A stretch of 7,950 nt of DNA from Pseudonocardiales bacterium. GTDB taxonomy: Bacteria; Actinomycetota; Actinomycetes; Mycobacteriales; Jatrophihabitantaceae. Under the pieces are notes generated by a model. It did no database searches. It was given only the letters and a program-made list of their open reading frames with translations, and was not told the DNA's origin. Positions 1-6,470 of this stretch are shown piece by piece. The stretch's first letter is position 1. Every line of letters begins with the position of its first letter. The stretch spans positions 1-7,950 of the forward strand of contig JAVEEO010000160.1 of assembly GCA_030840415.1 (NCBI GenBank), read 5' to 3'. A program made the translations under genes and the position numbers.

Positions 1-212
1 TCGGCGTAGGCCGGCCAGTGCAGGCGAGCGTCCTTGGAAAAGCGTCCGTCGGCCAGCACCTGCCGGGCGGCCTGGTAGCCGGTCACCGACCAGGCAGCCA
101 CGCCTCCGGGCAGTTCGACCTGAGCAACCGGCCCGTGCGCCCGTATCCGGGCTGCCTCACCATGGATGTCGTTACCGAGGGTGTCGATGACAATGGGCGC
201 GTCGCTGCTCAC
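1..212 (-). CDS. Cytochrome P450, N-terminal part (runs off left edge)
   Basis: This is the first 70 codons of a heme monooxygenase; the rest lies beyond the left edge, so the heme-binding Cys loop, I-helix and ExxR motif cannot be checked. The visible part reads as the conserved N-terminus of soluble bacterial class I P450s of CYP107/CYP105 type. It has [15 protein letters not shown] at residues 23-37, a Trp-Ser-Val-Thr-Gly-Tyr strand at 41-46, and [12 protein letters not shown] at 57-68. The GTG start at 212-210 is preceded by GGAG at 221-218 with 5-base spacing. There is no membrane anchor, so the enzyme should be cytosolic and need a ferredoxin and reductase, not seen here. It lies in the same direction as the operon ending at 372 but is separated by 159 bases with a terminator-like hairpin, so it may be a separate unit. 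A tailoring oxidation (hydroxylation or epoxidation) is likely; the substrate cannot be told. Confidence 0.92.
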   Translation of the reverse strand, partial: MSSDAPIVIDTLGNDIHGEAARIRAHGPVAQVELPGGVAAWSVTGYQAARQVLADGRFSKDARLHWPAYA

Positions 213-250
213 GGGAACTCCAGGTATTCGTGCGAGAAGTGGGGTGATGC

Positions 251-297
251 GCGGCGGCCGCGGACCCGGGGGAAGACCGGGCGCCCGCGGCCGCCGC
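251..297 (-). terminator. GC-rich terminator-like hairpin after the operon
   Basis: A perfect 13-base inverted repeat (GCGGCGGCCGCGG at 251-263 and its complement at 285-297) encloses a second 5-base stem, CCCGG at 265-269 with CCGGG at 277-281, around a 7-base loop. The two stems are joined by a 1/3-base internal loop. It lies 75 bases after the stop codon of the hydroxylase gene ending at 372 and 39 bases before the P450 start. No U-tract follows on the minus strand, which is common for actinobacterial terminators. It could end the four-gene operon or attenuate read-through into the P450. Because the structure is nearly symmetrical it could fold on either strand. Confidence 0.6.
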
Positions 298-304
298 TGA
301 CTTT

Positions 305-318
305 CATCAATCTTGATG
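305..318. promoter_or_regulatory. Short palindrome CATCAA-TC-TTGATG, possible operator
   Basis: Two perfect 6-base inverted half-sites (305-310 and 313-318) are separated by 2 bases, in a locally AT-richer stretch between the end of the operon and the P450 gene. Placement about 95 bases before the P450 start fits a regulator-binding site. It is directly followed by a copy of GTCGATTGCC at 320-329, which recurs upstream of the other genes. No convincing -35/-10 pair was found nearby. Function is inferred from symmetry and position only. Confidence 0.3.
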
Positions 319-319
319 G

Positions 320-329
320 GTCGATTGCC
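320..329 (+). promoter_or_regulatory. Shared intergenic motif GTCGATTGYC, copy 1
   Basis: GTCGATTGCC lies in the gap upstream of the P450, about 108 bases before its start. It is identical to 6471-6480 and differs at one base from 6190-6199. The core TCGATTG was not noticed anywhere else in the window on either strand. It may be a binding site for a cluster regulator; this is inferred from recurrence in all three promoter-bearing gaps. Confidence 0.3.
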
Positions 330-371
330 GAACACCGACTTCGACCGTGCGTGGCTCGTTCGGTCGATCGG

Positions 372-1922
372 TCAGCCTTGTTCCAGGTCGGCCAGCCCGG
401 TCAGGCCGGCCAGCCCTGGCGGGCGGTCCGGCGACCACATGTCCGCGACCGTCCAGCCATTGAGGTCGTACTCGCTCAGGCATTGGTCGGCGAAGGCTTT
501 GTAGCCCTCGATCTGACCGGACAGGGTCTGGGCGTTCAACAACTCCACCCGGGTGTTCTCGTGGTTACCGGCATAGTTGCGTTCGTACAACTCGTGCCGG
601 CCGCCGAACTCGGTACCGGTGGCGTCCCACAGCAGCTTCATCACCTTGACCCGCTGCTCGGCGGTCGAACCGTCCGAACCGCGCAGGTACCGCTCCAGGT
701 ACGGGCGGATTTCCGGGTTGTGGAAGTCCTCGGCACTGGAGTTGATGTAGATCAGGCCGCTGGCCACGTCCTGTTGGATGATCTCCCGCACCCGCGGGTA
801 GCCGATCTGGGCGAACCAGCGGTAGGCCATGCCGTACTGGGGGTTGGGCAGCAGGGCACCGTTCACCCAGGGCGTCGGGTTGCGGGCCGCGGCGTCGGCC
901 AGGCCCCAGAACAGGTTGCGCCAGGCGAGTACCTCGCCGACCCGGCTCTGCACCCCGCGGAAGTCCTTGGTCCCGGTCAGTTCCAGGGCCTTGGCCAGCA
1001 GGCCGGCGATGAACTCGAGCTTGACCGCCAGCCTGATGCAGCCGTGGAAGGTGAAGCGCTCGGAGAATCCGGACTTCCCCGTGAACATCTGCACCTTGCC
1101 GAGGTCGCCGTAGACGAATACGTTCTCCCACGGCACCAACACCTTGTCCAGGATCAGGATGGTGTCGTTCTCGTCCAGGCGCGAGGACAGCGGATAGTCG
1201 AACGGGCCGCCCATCGCCGCCGCGGTCGCGCCGTAGGACGGCCGGCAGATCAGCTTGACCCCACTCGCTCCCATCGGAACGGTCGCGATCAGGGCGAACT
1301 CCTTCTTGCGCAACGGCAGCCCGAAGTGCGCGATGAAGTTGTAGTGGCTCAGCGCGGATCCGGTGGCGACCACCTTCGCCCCGCTCACGATCAGCCCGGC
1401 GTCGGTCTCCCGTTCCACCCGGATGTAGACGTCGCCGACCTGGTCGGGCGGCAGGTTGCGGTCGACCGGCGGGTGGACGATGGCGTGGTTCCAGAACAGG
1501 ACCTTCTCCTGGGACTCCCGGTACCACCGCTCGGCGTTGGCGCTGTACGGCGCGTAGAACTCCGCGTTCGCCCCCAGGGTTCCCAGGAAGGAGGCCTTGT
1601 AATCGGGGCTGCGTCCCATCCAGCCGTAGCTCATCCGCGCCCACGCCTCGATCGCCCGCTGGTCGGCGATCATGTCCTCGACGGTGTGCGGGGTGCGGTA
1701 GAAGGGGTGGGTGAAGCCGCCCGAGCCCGTATCGGTCGGCGTCGTCAGCACATCCCGGTTGGCCGGATCGTGCAGTGCGTCGTAGAGCCTGGCCGTCATT
1801 CGCACCGGGTTGCGGAACGCCGGGTGCGTGGTGACGTCCTTGACCCGGTCGCCGTAGATGAAGATCTCGCGATCGTCGCGCAGGCTCTCGACATACTCAT
1901 CACCGTTGAGTGGGCGCGTCAT
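372..1922 (-). CDS. HpaB-type FADH2-dependent aromatic hydroxylase (SgcC-like)
   Basis: This 516-residue protein is of the 4-hydroxyphenylacetate 3-monooxygenase oxygenase (HpaB) family, near its usual length. The family hydroxylates phenols ortho to the ring OH using O2 and FADH2 from a separate flavin reductase. SgcC of the C-1027 pathway belongs here and acts on a carrier-bound chloro-beta-tyrosine. Visible marks are [10 protein letters not shown] at 99-108, with Arg104 and Tyr108, and [10 protein letters not shown] at 143-152, with His146. These match in order and spacing the Arg100/Tyr104/His142 substrate-site residues known from Thermus Hpa[13 protein letters not shown] at 185-196 and [18 protein letters not shown] at 441-458 are further family motifs. 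The ATG at 1922-1920 overlaps the upstream gene's TGA by one base (TGATG), implying translational coupling. A longer open frame reaches 2363 but antisense-like composition rules it out. No flavin reductase is in the window. Ring hydroxylation of a beta-tyrosyl unit is inferred. Confidence 0.9.
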   Translation of the reverse strand: MTRPLNGDEYVESLRDDREIFIYGDRVKDVTTHPAFRNPVRMTARLYDALHDPANRDVLTTPTDTGSGGFTHPFYRTPHTVEDMIADQRAIEAWARMSYGWMGRSPDYKASFLGTLGANAEFYAPYSANAERWYRESQEKVLFWNHAIVHPPVDRNLPPDQVGDVYIRVERETDAGLIVSGAKVVATGSALSHYNFIAHFGLPLRKKEFALIATVPMGASGVKLICRPSYGATAAAMGGPFDYPLSSRLDENDTILILDKVLVPWENVFVYGDLGKVQMFTGKSGFSERFTFHGCIRLAVKLEFIAGLLAKALELTGTKDFRGVQSRVGEVLAWRNLFWGLADAAARNPTPWVNGALLPNPQYGMAYRWFAQIGYPRVREIIQQDVASGLIYINSSAEDFHNPEIRPYLERYLRGSDGSTAEQRVKVMKLLWDATGTEFGGRHELYERNYAGNHENTRVELLNAQTLSGQIEGYKAFADQCLSEYDLNGWTVADMWSPDRPPGLAGLTGLADLEQG

Positions 1923-3160
1923 CAGCGTCCGCTCTGCAGCCGGAGTTGGGTGTACAGGCGATTGGCGAAGGTGGTGAGCAGCACTGCGGAGCTGACGTGC
2001 GTGCGACCGGTGGACAGGTCGCGCCAGATCCGTTCGAGGCGTTCCCCGGGACGCACCGACGTGCTGCCGGCGGTCGGCTGGATGATCTCGTCGACGGCCC
2101 GCCAGGCCAGCTCGGTGGCCTCTCGACAGGTCAGCGCGATTCGCAGGTCCTCCACGGGCGTGAACGCTCCGACCGGTTGCTCGGCCAGCTCGTGCCAGCG
2201 CTGTGCCGTGGCGAGCACGAGCGTCTCGGCGGCGTCGATCATGCTGGCGGCCTGCCCATACCACAGCTGGAAGTCGGGATCCTCCGCCCTGGGCGGGAAC
2301 GGCGGGAAGATCGTGGTGCGAGAGAACATCAACTCCGTATACGCATCCAGCGCACCCTGGCACATGCCGACCGCGATGTGCGCGCCCTCCAGTGCCATGG
2401 AACTCGCCGGTGCACCGCCGTACTGCGGGTGCTCGTGCAGGTCGCGGCCGGGAGTGCCGCCGGTCACCGAGATCTCCTCGAAGGCAACCTCCAGGCCGTA
2501 ATGGGCGGGGATGTGCCCGTCGGTGAACCGGATGCTGTGCGACCCGCTGCCCTTCAGGCCCAGCTGGTTGCCCCAGTCGTCAAGCATCTCCCACTGATCG
2601 CGGGGCGCGATGAACAGCAGCGGGCGGGGCGGGGAGCCCTCGTCCCCGGCGATCACGGTGTTGCCGATGAAATGGGTCGCATACGGCGCGCCGGAGCAGT
2701 ACCGCCATACCCCGTTGAGGATCCAGCCGCCATCAGCTGCCCGCCGGGCTGTTCCGTACGGGTTGTTGACCAGGGGTGCGATGAAGTCGCCGCCGCTGAA
2801 GATCTCGTCCTGCGTCCGCTCGGAGAACATGCTGGCGGCGAACAGCGAGTGCGCCGCGCCCAGGCAGTACATCCAGCCGGTCGCCGGGTCGGCGCGACAC
2901 AGGATCATCGCGACCTGCAGGAAGGTGTTGAAGCCGAGCTCGTAGCCGCCGTAGCGCTTGGGCACCGTGATCCGGTAGAAGCCGGCGTCTCGGAAAGCCT
3001 GGTGGGTGTCCTCGGCGTAGTAGGTTCGCTCCTCGGTCTCACGCTGGCGGGCCACCAGGTCGGGCACCATGGCCCTGGCCCGCTCGATCAGCAGGGCCGG
3101 GGTGACGGCGGACTCGGATGGCAGGGCGGCGCCCGGTACGTCGTTCGCGGTTACGGTCAC
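1922..3160 (-). CDS. Acyl-CoA-dehydrogenase-fold (group D) flavin-dependent monooxygenase
   Basis: The protein has 412 residues and the acyl-CoA dehydrogenase fold, of the subgroup that includes oxygenases such as HsaA, DszC and the C2 component of p-hydroxyphenylacetate hydroxylase. Marks include [11 protein letters not shown] at 66-76 and a GGW..G.W...SG stretch at 144-157. [15 protein letters not shown] lies at 196-210, and the C-terminal [13 protein letters not shown] at 376-388 is typical of this subgroup. These enzymes use reduced flavin and O2 for aromatic, S- or N-oxidation. It starts at GTG 3160-3158, overlapping the condensation gene's stop by 4 bases (GTGA), and ends overlapping the hydroxylase start by 1 base. 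It is therefore fixed in the beta-tyrosine operon. I know of no counterpart in the standard SgcC set. It might oxidise the amine (as the related DnmZ/KijD3 sugar-amine oxygenases do), the side chain or the ring. True acyl-CoA dehydrogenase activity is less likely. The family call is firm; the substrate is unknown. Confidence 0.85.
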   Translation of the reverse strand: MTVTANDVPGAALPSESAVTPALLIERARAMVPDLVARQRETEERTYYAEDTHQAFRDAGFYRITVPKRYGGYELGFNTFLQVAMILCRADPATGWMYCLGAAHSLFAASMFSERTQDEIFSGGDFIAPLVNNPYGTARRAADGGWILNGVWRYCSGAPYATHFIGNTVIAGDEGSPPRPLLFIAPRDQWEMLDDWGNQLGLKGSGSHSIRFTDGHIPAHYGLEVAFEEISVTGGTPGRDLHEHPQYGGAPASSMALEGAHIAVGMCQGALDAYTELMFSRTTIFPPFPPRAEDPDFQLWYGQAASMIDAAETLVLATAQRWHELAEQPVGAFTPVEDLRIALTCREATELAWRAVDEIIQPTAGSTSVRPGERLERIWRDLSTGRTHVSSAVLLTTFANRLYTQLRLQSGR

Positions 3161-4509
3161 GATGCCGAAGCTCCGATCGCCGAATCCGGGTCGGCCACCA
3201 TCTCGCCGATCACGTTGAGGAACTGGGCGACCTGCTGATGCACCTCGGCCTGGCTGAACAGGTGGCGGCTGAAGCTGAGACCGCCGACCACCTCGTCCGG
3301 GCTGAGGTGCATCGACCAGATCATGCCGTCCGGGGTCTCAGAGCCCAGCGGCTGCGGGATGACTCGCCGCCAGATCGCGGTGTACTCCAGGTCGCCGATC
3401 CGCTTGCCCTGCATCAGGTAGGGCGGCTGGACGGCCTGGAACAGGCACGGCAGCCCGTCCGGGCCGGCCGATGCGAGCAGCTCGGGTGCCTCGGCGAGCA
3501 CGTGCAGCAGCGGCAGCTCGTGGGAGAAGGCGCCGATGCAGGCCGTCCGGGTGCGGGCGATGACGTCGCGGAAGGTCTCGCAGCCGTCCAGCTTCACCCG
3601 CAGAGGGACGAAGTTGAAGAACGATCCGACGGTGGACAGCGAACGGCGTAGGCGCCCCGGCGCGAACGTGGGCACCACGATGTCGGTGGCCTGGGTGCGC
3701 CGGTGGACGAAGACGGTGAACGCGGCGAGCAGCACCATGAACGGCGAGCTTTTGCTCGCCTTGGACAGCCGGATGACCTCGGTGCTCAGGTGCGAGCCGG
3801 TGACGAAGCGGTGGTAGCTGGTCGCCGGGCTCAGGTCGGTGGGCTGCATCGGCGCGACCAGGATCCGCGCGTCGCGCAGCGTCTCCCGCCAGTAGGCCCG
3901 GGACGCGGCGACCGACGGGCCGGTCGCCTCCTCCTGCTGCTCGGCGATGTAGTCGCGGTACTGGGTCGCCGGCGGCAGCTGCGGTTCACCGCCGGCCGCG
4001 CGGGTCGCGTAGCACTCGGCCAGATCCTGCAGGATCACCTGCAGCGACCAGACGTCGGCGGCGCTGTGATGGGTGTTCAGCACCAGGACGGAGTCCTCGT
4101 CGTCGAAGCGGCCGAGCACCGCCCGCAGCAGCGGGAGTTCGTCGACCGGAAACGGCCGGGTCTCGGTCTCGATCATCAGCTGCTCGGCGCGCTGGTCCCG
4201 GCCGGCGCCCGGCGGCACGGCCAGGTCGACCACCCGCAGCTCGGGTGCGCTCGCGGGCAGCACGGTCTGGCTGCCGCCGTCCTCGAGATTCACCAGGGTC
4301 CGCAGCGCTTCGTGCCGCTCGACCATGTCGGCCAGCGCCAGGCGCAGGATCTCCACATCGACGCGACCGTGCAGCCGCCAGCCGCCGACCTCGGTGTACT
4401 GCGGCCCGAACGGCCCGGCGTCGAAACCTTGGGCGAACAGGCAGAGGAACTGCTGCTGCAGGGAGAGTGCGGTGGTGGTTGCCTGTTCGGCTTCGGAGTA
4501 GGTAGTCAT
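3157..4509 (-). CDS. Free-standing NRPS condensation enzyme (SgcC5-like)
   Basis: This is a complete 450-residue condensation domain with no adenylation or carrier domain, so it acts as a discrete cytosolic enzyme. The core motifs appear in order: SLQQQFLCLF at 16-25 (C1-like), RHEALRTLV at 65-73 (C2), NTHHSAADVWS at 145-155 (C3), QYRDYIAEQQ at 183-192 (C4) and VGSFFNFVPLR at 294-304 (C5). The catalytic histidine of HHxxxD is His148, with Asp152. The usual Gly after that Asp is Val153. SgcC5 of C-1027 and KedY5 of kedarcidin are such enzymes; SgcC5 esterifies a carrier-bound beta-amino acid to a hydroxyl of the enediyne core. The ATG at 4509-4507 follows the aminomutase stop by 16 bases, with GAGGAG at 4527-4522 sharing bases with that stop (spacing 12, rather long). 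The next gene overlaps by 4 bases. Ester or amide transfer of a beta-tyrosyl unit is inferred from the neighbouring aminomutase. Confidence 0.88.
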   Translation of the reverse strand: MTTYSEAEQATTTALSLQQQFLCLFAQGFDAGPFGPQYTEVGGWRLHGRVDVEILRLALADMVERHEALRTLVNLEDGGSQTVLPASAPELRVVDLAVPPGAGRDQRAEQLMIETETRPFPVDELPLLRAVLGRFDDEDSVLVLNTHHSAADVWSLQVILQDLAECYATRAAGGEPQLPPATQYRDYIAEQQEEATGPSVAASRAYWRETLRDARILVAPMQPTDLSPATSYHRFVTGSHLSTEVIRLSKASKSSPFMVLLAAFTVFVHRRTQATDIVVPTFAPGRLRRSLSTVGSFFNFVPLRVKLDGCETFRDVIARTRTACIGAFSHELPLLHVLAEAPELLASAGPDGLPCLFQAVQPPYLMQGKRIGDLEYTAIWRRVIPQPLGSETPDGMIWSMHLSPDEVVGGLSFSRHLFSQAEVHQQVAQFLNVIGEMVADPDSAIGASAS

Positions 4510-4525
4510 GTGGGGGTCTCTCTCC

Positions 4526-6133
4526 TCAGTGAAGGGTGATGCCGGCGGCGGACAGGGCGTCGATCAGCGTTCCGCGTCCCAACTCCTCCGCGACCCGCTC
4601 CAGGTCGTCTGCCATGTAGCGGTCGTCGTCGAGGGTCGGCACCAGCGAGCGGATGACGTCGTAGGTGGCCCGACCGCCCGGGCTCAGCCGGTCCAGGCGG
4701 CCGGAGACGTCCACCGCCTGGGCGGCGGCCAGGAACTCCAGGGCCAGGATGACGTTGTTGTTGCGCAGCACCCGGCGCGCGTTGCGGGCCGCGATGAAGC
4801 CCATGCTGACCACGTCCTGGTTGTCACCGTTGGACGGCACGCTGTGGATGCTGGCCGGGCCGATCGTCCGGTTCTCCGCGACCAGCGCGGTGGCCGGGTA
4901 CTGGGCGCCGGCGAAGCCGCTGTGCAGCCCCGGGTCGCCCTTGATCAGGAACTCCGGCAGGCCGTAGCTCAGGTGCCGGTTGAGCAGCCGGTTACTGCGC
5001 CGTTCGGACAGCACGCCCAGCTGGGTGAGCGCGATCATCACGAAGTCCATCACGAAGGCGATCGGCTGGCCGTGGAAGTTGGCGCCGTGGAAGATCTCCC
5101 GGTCGGTGAAGAACAGCGGGTTGTCGTTGGCCGAGTTGAGCTCGATCTCCAGCTTGAGCCGGGCGTGGGACAGCGTGTCGCGGACCGCGCCGATCACCTG
5201 CGGGATGCAGCGCAGCGAGTACGCCTTCTGCAGGTAGACCTCGGAGCGGACGACGTCGGCGTGGCCGTTCTCCTTGCTGGCCGCGACCTGCTTGCGCAGG
5301 TCGGCGTGCTCGACGGTCAGCCGGCTGCCGTTCATCAGCGCGCGCATGTTGGCTGCGCTGGCGATCTGGCCGGCGTGCGGGCGGGCCTCGTGGCCCTCCG
5401 GCTGGAACGGGCTGAGCGAGCCCTGCAGCACCTCGATGACCAGCGCGGCGGCGATCTCGGCATGCCGCGCCTGCGCCATGGCGTACTCGGACACCAGCGC
5501 GCCGACCCCGGTCATCGCCGAGGTGCCGTTGATCAGTGCCAGGCCCTCCTTGAAATGCAGCTTCAGCGGCTCGATGCCCAGCGAGCGCAGCACCGGACCG
5601 GTCGGCGTCTTCTGGCCGTCGCGCAGCAGGTAGCCCTCGCCGATCAGGGTGCTGGCCATGTGCGCCAGCGGGGCGAGGTCGCCGCTGGCACCCAGCGAAC
5701 CGATCTCCGGGATGGCCGGCGTGAGGCCCTCGTTGAGGTACAGCGCGATCCGCTCGAGCACCGCGGGCCGGACGGCCGAGTGGCCCTTGGCCAGGGCATT
5801 CAGCCGGGCGGTGACCAGTGCCCGCGACTCGGACTCGCTCAGCAGCGGGCCGACCCCGGCGCTGTGGCTGCGCACCAGGTTGGTCTGCAGCTCGGTCTCC
5901 TTGGCCGTGTCGACCAGCATGTAGATCATCTCGCCGTAGCCGGTGGTCACCCCGTAGACCGGGATGTTCTGCCGCACGGTCTCCTCGAACTGCTCGCGGC
6001 TCGAGGCCGCGCGCTCCAGCACCCGGGTGCTGAGCGCGACCGGTGCGTGGTCTTCGGCGACGCGGCGCAGATCTGAAAGGCCAAGCGTCTCGCCGTCGAG
6101 ATCGACGTTGACGTCGGTTTCGACCGTGGTCAT
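4526..6133 (-). CDS. MIO-dependent tyrosine (or tyrosine-like) 2,3-aminomutase, SgcC4-like
   Basis: This 535-residue enzyme belongs to the aromatic amino acid ammonia-lyase/aminomutase family, which builds an MIO electrophile from Ala-Ser-Gly. The triad is Ala149-Ser150-Gly151 in GSLGASGDLAPL. Other active-site residues visible are Tyr60 (PVYGVTTGYGEMIY), Glu68, His90 (LVRSHSAGVGPL), Asn202, Tyr300, Tyr305, Arg308, Phe353 and Tyr412. All correspond with a constant offset of 3 to the residues known in SgcC4 (Tyr63, His93, Asn205, Tyr303, Tyr308, Arg311, Phe356, Tyr415). SgcC4 converts L-tyrosine to (S)-beta-tyrosine for the C-1027 enediyne; KedY4 does the same on 2-aza-tyrosine. The ATG at 6133-6131 has AGGGAG at 6144-6139 with 5-base spacing and an in-frame TAG at 6145-6143, so the start is secure. 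It is the first gene of the operon. A pure ammonia-lyase or histidine substrate is less likely; mutase function and exact substrate are inferred from resemblance and the neighbouring condensation enzyme. Confidence 0.92.
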   Translation of the reverse strand: MTTVETDVNVDLDGETLGLSDLRRVAEDHAPVALSTRVLERAASSREQFEETVRQNIPVYGVTTGYGEMIYMLVDTAKETELQTNLVRSHSAGVGPLLSESESRALVTARLNALAKGHSAVRPAVLERIALYLNEGLTPAIPEIGSLGASGDLAPLAHMASTLIGEGYLLRDGQKTPTGPVLRSLGIEPLKLHFKEGLALINGTSAMTGVGALVSEYAMAQARHAEIAAALVIEVLQGSLSPFQPEGHEARPHAGQIASAANMRALMNGSRLTVEHADLRKQVAASKENGHADVVRSEVYLQKAYSLRCIPQVIGAVRDTLSHARLKLEIELNSANDNPLFFTDREIFHGANFHGQPIAFVMDFVMIALTQLGVLSERRSNRLLNRHLSYGLPEFLIKGDPGLHSGFAGAQYPATALVAENRTIGPASIHSVPSNGDNQDVVSMGFIAARNARRVLRNNNVILALEFLAAAQAVDVSGRLDRLSPGGRATYDVIRSLVPTLDDDRYMADDLERVAEELGRGTLIDALSAAGITLH

Positions 6134-6201
6134 TTGTGCTCCCTAGTTATGTAGCAAACGGATGGCCCCTGCTCTGCTCCGTGGCCGCTGTCGATTGTCA
6201 T
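6130..6201 (-). CDS. Possible 23-codon leader ORF overlapping the aminomutase start
   Basis: A small reading frame (begins MTIDSGHGAE, ends YITREHK) runs from ATG 6201-6199, with an adjacent in-frame GTG at 6204-6202. It stops at a TGA sharing an ATGA overlap with the aminomutase start, as coupled genes do. A perfect AAGGAGGTG lies upstream at 6230-6222 but ends 20 bases before the ATG, too far for normal initiation. No similarity to any protein is recognised. It may be an accident of an open frame that extends further upstream. Confidence 0.15.
   Translation of the reverse strand: MTIDSGHGAEQGPSVCYITREHK
6190..6199 (+). promoter_or_regulatory. Shared intergenic motif GTCGATTGYC, copy 2
   Basis: GTCGATTGTC lies 57 bases upstream of the aminomutase start. 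It differs at one position from the copies at 320-329 and 6471-6480. Relative to the operon it is in the reverse orientation, as it is for the P450. A position near a promoter fits an operator, but no promoter is identified. Confidence 0.3.
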
Positions 6202-6219
6202 CACCGGCGGGTGGGCAGC

Positions 6220-6242
6220 TGCACCTCCTTGATTGCGGTGCA
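6220..6242 (-). promoter_or_regulatory. Hairpin holding a strong ribosome-binding-like sequence
   Basis: On the minus strand AAGGAGGTG (6230-6222) is an ideal complement to the 3' end of 16S rRNA, yet no ATG, GTG or TTG follows within the usual 5-12 bases. TGCACC at 6220-6225 and GGTGCA at 6237-6242 form a 6-base stem with an 11-base loop. The stem covers the GGTG end of the ribosome-binding-like sequence and the loop holds its AAGGA. If the operon transcript starts upstream of this point, the element would sit about 90 bases before the aminomutase start codon. It could be a translational control element or chance. Confidence 0.25.
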
Positions 6243-6329
6243 CCGGCCCGGGCGGCGAGCCGGCCGGGTATCGCCTGCCCCACCAAGGGCATTGCGCACG
6301 GACGGAGGTACGGCAGCTGAAGCCAGAAT

Positions 6330-6363
6330 TGGACGCAAAGTGATTAGCCCTGAACGCAAAGGG
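6330..6363. repeat. Direct repeat pair with 21-base period
   Basis: TGGACGCAAAGTG at 6330-6342 and TGAACGCAAAGGG at 6351-6363 match at 11 of 13 bases and share an exact core, ACGCAAAG. The 21-base period is two helical turns, putting both copies on one face of the DNA, as in tandem sites for SARP-type or other dimeric activators. It is roughly 160-195 bases upstream of the FAD gene and 195-230 bases upstream of the operon start. Confidence 0.4.
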
Positions 6364-6368
6364 GAATC

Positions 6369-6426
6369 GGCACGCTGGGAGATGAGGATCCAGCCGCCGG
6401 GTGCGAGCTTGATCTAGGCACGCTGG
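6369..6426. repeat. Repeated 10-mer GGCACGCTGG
   Basis: Exact copies of GGCACGCTGG lie at 6369-6378 and 6417-6426, 48 bases apart. The second copy ends one base before the 14-base palindrome at 6428-6441. They may be accessory regulator sites of the FAD gene promoter; significance is uncertain. Confidence 0.25.
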
Positions 6427-6427
6427 A

Positions 6428-6441
6428 TGGCGAATTCGCCA
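6428..6441. promoter_or_regulatory. Perfect 14-base palindrome, candidate operator
   Basis: TGGCGAATTCGCCA reads the same on both strands and is centred 88 bases before the FAD gene start. Its size and symmetry suit a TetR-, MarR- or GntR-type dimer. CGCTGG at 6421-6426 can alternatively pair with CCAGCG at 6439-6444, giving a competing 6-base stem in RNA. No regulator gene is in the window. Confidence 0.4.
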
Positions 6442-6470
6442 GCGCGGGAGCCGGGGTCACCGGCCACTGC

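Noticed and set aside
322..369. CCGAAC/GTTCGG inverted repeat just after the hydroxylase stop
   Set aside because: Only a 6-base stem with a 24-base loop; the hairpin at 251-297 is far stronger.
565..1644. Second minus-strand frame of 359 codons inside the hydroxylase
   Set aside because: Out-of-frame shadow rich in Arg, Gly and Pro with no motif.
1923..2363. N-terminal extension of the HpaB-like frame
   Set aside because: The extension is Arg/Ala-rich, lies inside the upstream gene in another frame, and the family N-terminus begins at the ATG at 1922.
18..2501. Long plus-strand open frame of 827 codons
   Set aside because: It lies antisense to the hydroxylase and acyl-CoA-dehydrogenase-fold genes, has no ribosome-binding site and shows no recognisable domain; such frames are common opposite GC-rich genes.
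1910..3238. Plus-strand open frame of 442 codons
   Set aside because: Antisense to the acyl-CoA-dehydrogenase-fold gene, low-complexity Gly/Arg/Val composition, no motif.
4508..6076. Plus-strand open frame of 522 codons
   Set aside because: Mirror of the aminomutase gene, which has every active-site residue on the other strand.
6244..6268. GC-rich CCGG-type inverted sequence as a terminator
   Set aside because: The arms pair only with mismatches and leave an unusably small loop; no gene ends there.
6136..6417. Plus-strand 93-codon frame in the divergent gap
   Set aside because: GTG start without ribosome-binding site, directly beside the start of the opposite gene, and no similarity or amphipathic pattern; stop is well short of the next gene.
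6432..6437. GAATTC as a possible cloning junction
   Set aside because: It is the centre of a longer natural palindrome and the sequence composition does not change across it.
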